From Chryseobacterium carnipullorum (GTDB lineage: Bacteria; Bacteroidota; Bacteroidia; Flavobacteriales; Weeksellaceae), in contig NZ_FRCD01000004.1 in assembly GCF_900142785.1 (NCBI RefSeq), forward strand, positions 227,399 through 291,398: DNA of 64,000 bases, in the 5' to 3' direction. Below are positions 33,769-41,122 of the stretch, one piece after another. The translations under genes were made by a program, and so were the position numbers. Numbering within the stretch: position 1 is the first letter of the stretch; each line of letters begins with the position of its first letter. Below the pieces are notes generated by a model. It was not told the origin of the DNA. It worked only from the letters and a program-made list of their open reading frames with translations, and searched no databases.

Positions 33769-34239
33769 ATGGAAAAATATGTAGAAATTATTAAACTCCT
33801 TGTTTCAAACAGAGACGAAATGAATTCTATTATTGATGGGCTTATTGAAATTAAAAGTAACCCTTCATTGTATGAAGATACTTTCTTCAGAATGCCGGAT
33901 GATAGTCAAGATATAACGTGGCTGGCAATGGTAGATATACTTATTGAAAGCGGATATGCATTTGAGATCGATTGGAAAGAGGATTACAGCACAGCTAAAA
34001 ACCAGACAGAAATACTATTAAAAAATAAAAGTGTATCCATAGACATTGAAAAAGATCAGGATCTCTACCATTTGGAAGCCGGATCCTTTTTCCCCCTTCT
34101 TAATGAAAAAATAGAAAAATCCGGTTATCAGCTTTTAAACTTAGATATTGACAGCGACAGTTATGTTAGCATATTAGTCAATAATGAAAATATCAATAAA
34201 CTTTTATCTTTAGATGACCGAATAAAGGAATATCGATGA
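33769..34239 (+). CDS. DUF6630-like protein, possible immunity protein
   Basis: 156 residues, acidic, soluble. ILIESGYAFEIDWKEDYST resembles the DUF6630 family, whose members often sit in toxin-immunity arrays. It is transcribed with the PoNi gene (6 nt apart) and closed by a terminator at 34262-34286. Family recognition is from one motif and moderate; the immunity role is inferred from neighbours. Confidence 0.6.
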   Translation: MEKYVEIIKLLVSNRDEMNSIIDGLIEIKSNPSLYEDTFFRMPDDSQDITWLAMVDILIESGYAFEIDWKEDYSTAKNQTEILLKNKSVSIDIEKDQDLYHLEAGSFFPLLNEKIEKSGYQLLNLDIDSDSYVSILVNNENINKLLSLDDRIKEYR

Positions 34240-34261
34240 GATTTACCATACTATTTACATC

Positions 34262-34286
34262 AAAAGGTTTCAGATTGAGACCTTTT
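34262..34286 (+). terminator. Terminator after DUF6630-like gene
   Basis: AAAAGGTTTC pairs with GAGACCTTTT (one T-G) around AGATT, followed by AATTTT. Confidence 0.7.
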
Positions 34287-34346
34287 AATTTTGACATACA
34301 CAGACAATCATCCTGAAGGCTCAACACTGGAATGACCTATGTCTAT

Positions 34347-34427
34347 ACCCAAGCAAAAGCAGATGAACTAGCAGATTTATTTGATGATGCTAATATAGAT
34401 ATTGATGTTATTGTTGTACCTAAATAA
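34347..34427 (+). pseudogene. C-terminal 26 codons of the Tox-REase-5-like toxin
   Basis: The sequence encodes TQAKADELADLFDDANIDID, then VIVVPK and a stop, identical in protein to the end of the effector at 30117. No toxin sequence lies upstream. It is the residue of a complete toxin tip that was removed while its immunity gene stayed. Confidence 0.88.
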
Positions 34428-34434
34428 ATTAAAT

Positions 34435-35178
34435 ATGGAAAAAATCAAAGTAATTACCCGTTTGACCAATAGAGAAATGTCTGCCCATGACTTTATCAAA
34501 TATTGCAAAAACATTGTTGTCAACCTAAAAAACATATTCAGTGATCTGAAAATGGTTTCAATATGGGATGACAGCACCAATTCCAAATTTTATTTTGAAA
34601 ATAACCTCGCTAACTTCAGTGTCCAAAATCTTGATAAAATATTAATATATAACCCGGAAGAGGACGTTTTTCAGAATGATAATGAACAGGATAAAAATTT
34701 ATATGAAAATTCAAAAAGTTGGATAGGATTTAACACGCTACTCTACCTGAGTAAAGATAAAAGTGAAACAAGTGATCTTTCTATCAACATCACTCAAGGA
34801 GCATCTGAAAAAAATAAAACGGCATTAATTAATATTGAATTTTCTGATGAATTTCTTAAAACGCTCACAAAAGATTTTTCTATAAAACTAATAGAATCTT
34901 TAGAAAAGTCTGTAGATTTAGTCTACGCCGTCGTTATTTCAAACGAATTCAGAAGAAAAGTTAAGACAAGCGGACAAAATTTATGGATTGGTTACCTGAC
35001 CTATTTTCAAGATAAAAATATAAAAATTCATCTTCCTGATAGCGTCAATAGTATTAATTATGATAAAGGAATATTAATAGATTTAGGGGAGAAAATTGAA
35101 ATCTCAGACGAAACCGTAAACAAAGCGGTAACCATAAGAAATATCCTGGGAGATGAAGCACTCAACTACTCTTCTTAA
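34435..35178 (+). CDS. Immunity protein, copy 2 (orphan)
   Basis: 247 residues. By eye it differs from copy 1 at five positions (N22K, and E-to-K, A-to-T, G-to-V and A-to-T further on), about 98 percent identity. Its frame is intact, so it is probably still functional, although no full toxin precedes it. Keeping an intact second copy may add dosage or cover a variant toxin carried by neighbours. A terminator identical to that of copy 1 follows. Confidence 0.82.
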   Translation: MEKIKVITRLTNREMSAHDFIKYCKNIVVNLKNIFSDLKMVSIWDDSTNSKFYFENNLANFSVQNLDKILIYNPEEDVFQNDNEQDKNLYENSKSWIGFNTLLYLSKDKSETSDLSINITQGASEKNKTALINIEFSDEFLKTLTKDFSIKLIESLEKSVDLVYAVVISNEFRRKVKTSGQNLWIGYLTYFQDKNIKIHLPDSVNSINYDKGILIDLGEKIEISDETVNKAVTIRNILGDEALNYSS

Positions 35179-35206
35179 AAAAATTTAAATAGGTAAGATT
35201 AAAAGC

Positions 35207-35240
35207 AGGTCCCATCTTTGACAAGATAGGACCTTAATTT
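35207..35240 (+). terminator. Terminator after immunity gene, copy 2
   Basis: Same stem as at 30897: AGGTCCCATCTT with AAGATAGGACCT around TGAC, then a T tract. The stretch 35312-35400 beyond it holds nothing I can identify. Confidence 0.78.
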
Positions 35241-35400
35241 TTATACATTCATTGTTTTCACCTGTCAACTGTAGATATCAAAACGTATCTTATTAATAAA
35301 ATCTGTGGGAAAATTAAAACGCATCAATGAATCTCAAAGGAAAAATTCATCATGCACATTCATCCATTTCAATGGATTGTGTAAATCTCATATTTTTCTG

Positions 35401-36780
35401 CTAGAACTCATTAATCATCACATAAAAATGTCCCGAGTACAGGCTTTCCGTATTTCCAGAGATATTGGTAAGATTGATGGTCACACTTGAAGTAGACGTC
35501 ATCCTTGGATTGGATATCGAAAAAGAAGTATTTCCTGCAAAATCTCCTGCCGGAGAAACCACGATCGCAGCTCTTGCAGAACCAGGCTGCAGATTAGCCG
35601 GAATAGCAATCTCCAGGGTTACAGATTTTCCAGCAGCTAAGTTGTTTACAGAAACCGACGGCCATGCTTCAAAGCTGATCTGGTTTTTTTGTACACTCCC
35701 CTTTTCACCCAGTTTATATTGTCCGTTGACATCTATTTTTGCTGAAGTATTAGGTATTGCGGTCCCAATTCCCACGTTGGCATTATTATTTCCAATAACA
35801 ATTGCATTGGCCTGTGAAGTGACAGCTCCGTACCCTACTGCTGTCGAAAACTGGCCCAGAGCATTCGCTCCCGATCCTACTGCCGTTGAATTCTGGTTGT
35901 TCGTTACTGTATTATATCCTACGGCTGTTTCACTGTTTGTATTCGTCTTTGCATTATATCCTACGGCTGTGGACTGAAATCCTGATGCTGTTGAGTTTTT
36001 CCCTATAGAAGTGGCGTCATTGGTCGTTGTCTTAGCATTATATCCCAATGCCAGAGACTGGAATCCAGAGGCATCTGCATTATTTCCTACAGCTGTGGCT
36101 TCATTCACCGTTACTTTCGCATTATAACCTACTGCTGTTGACTGGTATCCTGAAATTTTAGAATTAGCTCCCAGCGCTACTGATTCATTGGCGGTAACCG
36201 AAGTATTGGTCCCGATCGCAATTCCCTGATAAGCACTGCTCGAATTCCCTAAAGCAATACCATTCTGTGCCGCATTCGCTGCTGTTCCAAAGCTTATAGA
36301 ATTATTTACCCCTAATCTTCCTACCGATGTAGAGTTAACTTTAAAAACAAGGTCATCAGACGTGTTGGTTCCCAAAGACAGATTGGTATTCACTCCTCCG
36401 GAATTTCCGCTATTGGTGGCTGAACTATTCCAAACCGACATTGGACTTACTCCCCCATTGGTTCCGTTACCACTATTGGATGCAGTAGTAGAAATCATAT
36501 TCCATTTTGATTTGCTCCAGTAGTAAAAACCCGTTTCTGCTAAAGTTCCCGATCCATTGTTCCAAACAATCAATCCTTCCGCCGGATTTTGAACAGTTAT
36601 CTGATCTGTGGATGATACTAAGGCAACACTGGGAAGAAGCATTCCTTTATTTTTTGAATTGATTTGTAACATAGCCGATGGATCGGGGTTAGGAGTACCA
36701 ATCCCAACCTGTGCGTGAATTAAAATAGTAAATCCTGAAAGAAGAAGAATGAGTTGAGCTTTAATTTGTCTTAATAACAT
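35401..36780 (-). CDS. Secreted protein with YadA-head-like repeats
   Basis: 459 residues. A signal peptide (QLILLLSGFTILIHAQ) is followed by VGIGTPNPDPSAMLQINSKN, a common opening of Bacteroidota surface proteins. Residues of about 165-330 are a run of 14-residue head repeats of the S-x-A-V-G-x-N-A type (GYQSTAVGYNAKV, GFQSLALGYNAKT), as in YadA/Hep_Hag trimeric adhesins. The C-terminal 100 residues form a beta domain. There is no YadA anchor, so surface attachment is unproven. A TATATTTG -7 box lies 32 nt upstream (36812-36819). Confidence 0.8.
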   Translation of the reverse strand: MLLRQIKAQLILLLSGFTILIHAQVGIGTPNPDPSAMLQINSKNKGMLLPSVALVSSTDQITVQNPAEGLIVWNNGSGTLAETGFYYWSKSKWNMISTTASNSGNGTNGGVSPMSVWNSSATNSGNSGGVNTNLSLGTNTSDDLVFKVNSTSVGRLGVNNSISFGTAANAAQNGIALGNSSSAYQGIAIGTNTSVTANESVALGANSKISGYQSTAVGYNAKVTVNEATAVGNNADASGFQSLALGYNAKTTTNDATSIGKNSTASGFQSTAVGYNAKTNTNSETAVGYNTVTNNQNSTAVGSGANALGQFSTAVGYGAVTSQANAIVIGNNNANVGIGTAIPNTSAKIDVNGQYKLGEKGSVQKNQISFEAWPSVSVNNLAAGKSVTLEIAIPANLQPGSARAAIVVSPAGDFAGNTSFSISNPRMTSTSSVTINLTNISGNTESLYSGHFYVMINEF

Positions 36781-36811
36781 GGTATTGTTGATAGTCTATT
36801 TTTAGAGGGTG

Positions 36812-36819
36812 CAAATATA
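36812..36819 (-). promoter_or_regulatory. Putative -7 box for the YadA-like gene
   Basis: On the minus strand it reads TATATTTG, matching TAnnTTTG. Confidence 0.5.
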
Positions 36820-37446
36820 CGAATTTTTAACAAAACACCCTATTTTTTTATCATATCCATAAATAAATACACTTAATAGTGATTAAACAAGCCTTTAGTC
36901 ACTATTAAATGAAACATTTTTCCTCTATTAACTAAATATTAAGTCCCTCCCATAGCGGTATTGCGCGTATTCAAATGAGTAAGTCGTAAGTTACAATTAC
37001 ACTATTTTTAAAAAACATCACTTAAAATTGAATAAAAAATAATTTATAAAGGATCTGGCGAAAAAGGTTTTGACATGATCATTAGCTATTATAAAGGCTA
37101 GCAGAGATGAGTAAAATTATGGCAGATGGCATGAATCAAAAAAAAAATTCCATATCTATATGATAAAGCATGTGAACTATTTGTATTGAGCCTTTCAGGA
37201 CCCTTTTACTTCAAAATAGTTTATTTATAATATCTAATTCCTGAACTGTTTTTACTAATCCTTCTGTACAATTCTTCACTTCCTGATCATCTCTGTCTTA
37301 TTTCCTGATCATACTATACTTATGTACAATGAAATTGTGATTTAGAAAATTATAACAAAATATTAAGAAAAATTTAACAGTAGGCTTTTATTTTAGGAAT
37401 GGTTCTTGTTTATTTACTGGTATACAAACAATAAAATATTATTATT
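36820..37446. other. Long intergenic region, nothing identified
   Basis: About 627 bp, AT-rich, between divergent genes. I see no gene, RNA, long palindrome or repeat in it. A short open stretch near 37053-37101 (GSGEKGFDMIISYYKG before a stop) looks like a possible gene remnant but is too short to call. Confidence 0.35.
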
Positions 37447-37746
37447 ATGAACAATTCAGAATACAACAAAGCGGAAGATGCAGTAAACAACACAGAGAAT
37501 TCTTTAAAGAATGCAGCAGAAAATGCAAAGTGGAAAATAGAAGATCTTGCAGACAAAGCTAAAGATTATATCAATGAAAAAAGAGATAATGATCAGGAGG
37601 CAAGTCAGGAAGATTGGTTTGATAAAGTAAAAAACAATGCTTCTGATGCATGGGATGACATTAAAGATAAAGCTAATGATGCATGGGAAAAAACAAAGGA
37701 TGCAGCAGAAGATGTAAAAGCAGAATGGAATAAGAAAACGAATTAA
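37447..37746 (+). CDS. Small helical stress-type protein
   Basis: 99 residues with no signal peptide, almost entirely charged amphipathic helix. It has repeated KAKD/DKAND/DAWE patterns (IEDLADKAKDYINEKRDNDQ, WDDIKDKANDAWEKTKDAAE). This recalls CsbD, YtxH or LEA-like stress proteins, but no diagnostic motif is present. It sits alone before a terminator. Function unknown; a stress-related cytoplasmic role is a guess. Confidence 0.7.
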   Translation: MNNSEYNKAEDAVNNTENSLKNAAENAKWKIEDLADKAKDYINEKRDNDQEASQEDWFDKVKNNASDAWDDIKDKANDAWEKTKDAAEDVKAEWNKKTN

Positions 37747-37771
37747 AATTTCAGTCATATAAATATTTTCA

Positions 37772-37809
37772 AAAAAAAGGAGCCTTAAATCAATTAGGCT
37801 CCTTTTTTA
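37772..37809 (+). terminator. Terminator after small helical protein gene
   Basis: AAGGAGCCT pairs with AGGCTCCTT around a 10-nt loop, flanked by an A-rich tract and T6. Confidence 0.82.
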
Positions 37810-37834
37810 TTATGACGCAAACACAAATTATTGC

Positions 37835-37842
37835 TACATTTG
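37835..37842 (+). promoter_or_regulatory. Putative -7 box for fabI
   Basis: TACATTTG, an exact TAnnTTTG, 23 nt before the fabI ATG. No clear -33 TTTG was seen. Confidence 0.5.
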
Positions 37843-37865
37843 TATTTAATAAACATTAAAAAATT

Positions 37866-38681
37866 ATGTCATACGGTCTACTTAAAGGCAAAAAGGGAAT
37901 TATTTTTGGAGCCCTTAATGAGCAATCTATCGCGTGGAAAGTTGCAGAAAGATGTCATGAAGAAGGTGCTGAATTTATCTTATCAAACGCTCCTATTGCA
38001 TTAAGAATGGGAGAACTTAATGGTTTAGCAGAAAAAACAGGTTCTGAGGTGATAGGTGCAGATGCTACTTCTGTGGAAGATCTTGAAAAACTTTTTGATG
38101 CCGCTATTGCAAAATATGGTAAAATAGATTTTATCCTTCATTCAATAGGCATGTCCGTAAATGTAAGAAAAGGAAAGCATTATACTGAAATGAATTACGA
38201 CTGGTTGGAAAAAGGCTGGGATATTTCCGCTGTTTCTTTCCACAAAGTAATGCGTGTTGCATGGGAAAAAGACTGTATGAATGAGTGGGGAAGCATCCTT
38301 GCCCTTACTTATATCGCAGCTCAGAGAACGTTCCCGGATTATAATGATATGGCAGACAACAAAGCATATCTGGAGAGCATCACAAGATCTTTCGGAAATT
38401 ATTGGGGCGCAAGAAAAGTACGTGTCAACACCATCTCTCAATCTCCTACTCCTACTACGGCAGGAAGTGGCGTGAAAGGTTTCGGAGGTTTCTTAGGATA
38501 TGCCGATGATATGTCTCCGCTAGGAAATGCTACTGCTCTTGACTGTGCCAACTATTGTGTGAGTATGTTCTCTGATCTTACTCAAAAAGTAACGATGCAG
38601 AATCTTTTCCATGACGGAGGTTTCAGCAATACAGGGGTATCTCAGAAAGTTGTAGACAAATATGACGCTGAAAGTAAATAA
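37866..38681 (+). CDS. fabI: Enoyl-[acyl-carrier-protein] reductase FabI
   Basis: 271 residues. It has the FabI nucleotide loop GLLKGKKGIIFGALNEQSIA and the LHSIGMS strand. The segment ALTYIAAQRTFPDY and the downstream lysine in DNKAYLESITRSFG carry the Y-x6-K type catalytic pair. The substrate-binding loop is TAGSGVKGFGGFL. It reduces the enoyl-ACP double bond with NADH in the final step of the fatty-acid elongation cycle. FabI is the target of triclosan in relatives. Monocistronic. Confidence 0.94.
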   Translation: MSYGLLKGKKGIIFGALNEQSIAWKVAERCHEEGAEFILSNAPIALRMGELNGLAEKTGSEVIGADATSVEDLEKLFDAAIAKYGKIDFILHSIGMSVNVRKGKHYTEMNYDWLEKGWDISAVSFHKVMRVAWEKDCMNEWGSILALTYIAAQRTFPDYNDMADNKAYLESITRSFGNYWGARKVRVNTISQSPTPTTAGSGVKGFGGFLGYADDMSPLGNATALDCANYCVSMFSDLTQKVTMQNLFHDGGFSNTGVSQKVVDKYDAESK

Positions 38682-38710
38682 TCATTCTGATGTATTGATA
38701 TCAAATATAA

Positions 38711-38737
38711 ACCGGCGGCCTCTACGAGGCCGCCGGT
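38711..38737. terminator. Bidirectional terminator
   Basis: ACCGGCGGCCTC pairs perfectly with GAGGCCGCCGGT around TAC, between convergent fabI and the last PUL gene. GC-rich in AT-rich flanks. Confidence 0.8.
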
Positions 38738-38762
38738 TCTATAAAAAATAATCAATATGAAG

Positions 38763-40202
38763 CTATAAAATAACGGTCTGTATAGAATGGGCAGGTGCCG
38801 ATAGCTTGGCAGACATTCCTTCAATCCACAGATTCGTTTCAATATCATTTTCGGAATCATTCATGATAACCGTCACCAACTGACCATTTTCATTCATGAA
38901 AGTAGTGGAGGTAAGAGCTGCTCTGTTAGAAGAACTTCCGATTCTCTGAGCATTGGGCTTAATATATTTTGAAATGTGACCTACATAGTAATATTCGTAC
39001 GTGTAATGAACTTCTCCTGTTGAGGTATCTGCAATGATAGGGGCAAAACAGAAGTTTCCGACATGGTTGGGGCCTCCGGTTTGATCCAGAAGGACATTCC
39101 AGTCTGTCCATAAAGCGGTTCCTTTGTTGAAATCATTAAGCATATTTTTTCCATACAATTCTCCCAGACTTACATCATAAATTCCGGACATCTTGAACTG
39201 TTCTTTACATCCTTCTGTAAACGCCAGGAATTTATCAGGAAAAGCTCTTTGTGTTTCTGCTAAATTATCGAAAAGCTGTGTTTTGTTGTTCCACGTTTCA
39301 TACCAGTGGTACCCGATTCCGTGGGCATATTTCGAAGTTTCAGGATCGCTTAAAGTCGTTGTTGCTCTCTGGTAAATCAGGTCTCTGTTGTGATCCCAGA
39401 TCATTACTTTTTTGTCTTTATAACCGTTTTTCCAAAGTGTTGGCCCTAAATTATTTTTAAGAAATTCACCTTCTTCTTCCGCAGAATAGATACATGACTC
39501 CCAGCTTTGTGTCGCCATCGGCTCATTTTGTACCGTCAATCCCCAGATATTGATTCCTCTTTTTTCGTATTCTTTAATGAATTTAATATAATAATCTGCC
39601 CAGGTCTGGTAATACTGATTCTCCAGTCTTCCTCCTTTGTACAGGCTTTTATTGGATTTCATCCATGCTGGTGGACTCCAAGGAGAGAAGTAAAAAGTGA
39701 AATCTTTTCCTATCGCTTTCTGAGCCTCTTTGATCATCGGGATCTTATACTTTTCGTCATGGGCAACATTGAAGGTCTTTAAAGCCATATCATTGTCTTC
39801 CACATAAGTATAAGAATCACTGGAGAAGTCGCATGAATTCATATTGGTACGGACTACCGTGTAACCCAGTCCGTTTTTTCCGAAGTAAGCCTCCAGAATT
39901 TCTTTCTGCTTATTCTTTGGCATTTTATAAAAGGTTTCAGCAGATGCATCCGTGATGGCACCGCCTATTCCAATCAGTTTCTGGTATTTGAAATCCGGAT
40001 CCACAAATATACAGGCATCTGTTTCTTTAGGCTGACCAAATTTTTCAAATTTAACCACTCCTTTATCCGCCATCTTTTCGTTGGTTTTAGAATTGGTTAA
40101 AATGACTTTTGCCGTTTTACCTGCATTCTTCTTCCAGTAGTTCTGTGCATTGATATTTAATAATGCTCCCACTGTAAGACAGCTCACAATTAGTTTTTTC
40201 AT
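38763..40202 (-). CDS. GH30 family glycoside hydrolase (first copy in locus)
   Basis: 479 residues with a signal peptide (MKKLIVSCLTVGALLNINAQ). The acid/base is E227 in VQNEP and the nucleophile E330 in AFTEGC, both in clan A context; the FSPWSPPAWMKSN segment is typical of GH30. Bacterial GH30 with this arrangement includes beta-1,6-glucanase and glucosylceramidase-like enzymes. Probably periplasmic. Last gene of the leftward utilisation locus, 43 nt after the GH16 stop. Confidence 0.9.
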   Translation of the reverse strand: MKKLIVSCLTVGALLNINAQNYWKKNAGKTAKVILTNSKTNEKMADKGVVKFEKFGQPKETDACIFVDPDFKYQKLIGIGGAITDASAETFYKMPKNKQKEILEAYFGKNGLGYTVVRTNMNSCDFSSDSYTYVEDNDMALKTFNVAHDEKYKIPMIKEAQKAIGKDFTFYFSPWSPPAWMKSNKSLYKGGRLENQYYQTWADYYIKFIKEYEKRGINIWGLTVQNEPMATQSWESCIYSAEEEGEFLKNNLGPTLWKNGYKDKKVMIWDHNRDLIYQRATTTLSDPETSKYAHGIGYHWYETWNNKTQLFDNLAETQRAFPDKFLAFTEGCKEQFKMSGIYDVSLGELYGKNMLNDFNKGTALWTDWNVLLDQTGGPNHVGNFCFAPIIADTSTGEVHYTYEYYYVGHISKYIKPNAQRIGSSSNRAALTSTTFMNENGQLVTVIMNDSENDIETNLWIEGMSAKLSAPAHSIQTVIL

Positions 40203-40245
40203 AATCTTTTTCTTTCTGTTTTTGGACTCACCTGCCCTCGCTTCA

Positions 40246-41055
40246 TTATTTATTTTGATAAACTCTTACATAATCTATATAATACTTCTGTGGAAAAATA
40301 CGATCATCGATTCCTTCTTTTCCACCCCAGAAACCGCCTACCGCCAGATTTAAAATAAGAAAATACGGTTGATCGAAAGGCCAGGCTTCATAGGTTTTTT
40401 CCTTATTTTCGTAGGTAAAGAACTTCTGCCCATCGATAAATACCTCTATTTTTTCCGGAGTCCAGTTTGCTTTATACACATGAAATTTTTCACTCACATC
40501 CTTCATCATCAGAGTATCCGTTTTCTGCGTCCCCTGAATATGATTGTATTTTTTGGTATGCACCGAAGCATGAACATACCCCTGATGAAAGCCCACATGT
40601 TCCATAATATCCAGTTCACCATCGTCCGGCCATTCTTTCATATTTTCGCTCATCATCCAGATGGCGGGCCATGTTCCCCGGCCTTTGGGAAGTTTTGCCC
40701 TCACTTCTACTGTTCCATACTGGAATGAGAATTTTCCTTTGGTTAAAAGCCTTGCGGAAGTATATGCATTCTTTCCCCAGGTTTCTTTTCTGGCTTCAAT
40801 CACCAGTTTGCCGCCTTCCATTCTGGCATTCTCCAGCCTGTTTTTGGTATAAAACTGATCTTCATTGTTTCCATAGCCGTCTCCTCCTACATCGTAGTTC
40901 CATTTTAATGAGTCTGGAAGCCCTTTTCCATTAAATTCATCACTCCATACCAGTTTTTTCCGGGCATCTGTCTTGTTTGAAACACAACTGACAAAGGAAA
41001 ATACGAATAGTCCTGTTGTACAAAGCTGAATAATATTTCTGAATTTGATTTTCAT
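40246..41055 (-). CDS. GH16 endo-beta-1,3-glucanase (laminarinase-like), lipoprotein
   Basis: 269 residues. A lipobox ends at C24 (LFVFSFVSC), so it is lipid-anchored and probably on the outer membrane. The catalytic motif is DGELDIMEHVG with nucleophile E147 and acid/base E152. The segment YHTKNRL-like (DQFYTKNRLENA) and the C-terminal FFLNLAVGGFWGG-type (ILNLAVGGFWGGKEG) are those of GH16_3 laminarinases. It cuts beta-1,3-glucan chains. Fourth enzyme of the locus. Confidence 0.92.
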   Translation of the reverse strand: MKIKFRNIIQLCTTGLFVFSFVSCVSNKTDARKKLVWSDEFNGKGLPDSLKWNYDVGGDGYGNNEDQFYTKNRLENARMEGGKLVIEARKETWGKNAYTSARLLTKGKFSFQYGTVEVRAKLPKGRGTWPAIWMMSENMKEWPDDGELDIMEHVGFHQGYVHASVHTKKYNHIQGTQKTDTLMMKDVSEKFHVYKANWTPEKIEVFIDGQKFFTYENKEKTYEAWPFDQPYFLILNLAVGGFWGGKEGIDDRIFPQKYYIDYVRVYQNK

Positions 41056-41122
41056 ACATCAGGATTTGCTAAACCTGTACTATTTTTAATAAATTTTGCT
41101 AAAACTCTTTTCTGCAGAATTT

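Larger units (their letters stand above)
34347..35311 (+). repeat. Direct repeat, copy 2
   Basis: Gap-free copy of 30037-31001. After base 35311 the two loci diverge: copy 1 continues into the GIY-YIG-like tip, copy 2 does not. Confidence 0.92.

Noticed and set aside
35305..35490. 61-codon frame starting GTG in the tail of direct repeat copy 2
   Set aside because: It starts at the repeat join in the same place as the real tip in copy 1, but its own residues are not tip-like, and it runs into the end of the YadA-like gene on the other strand.
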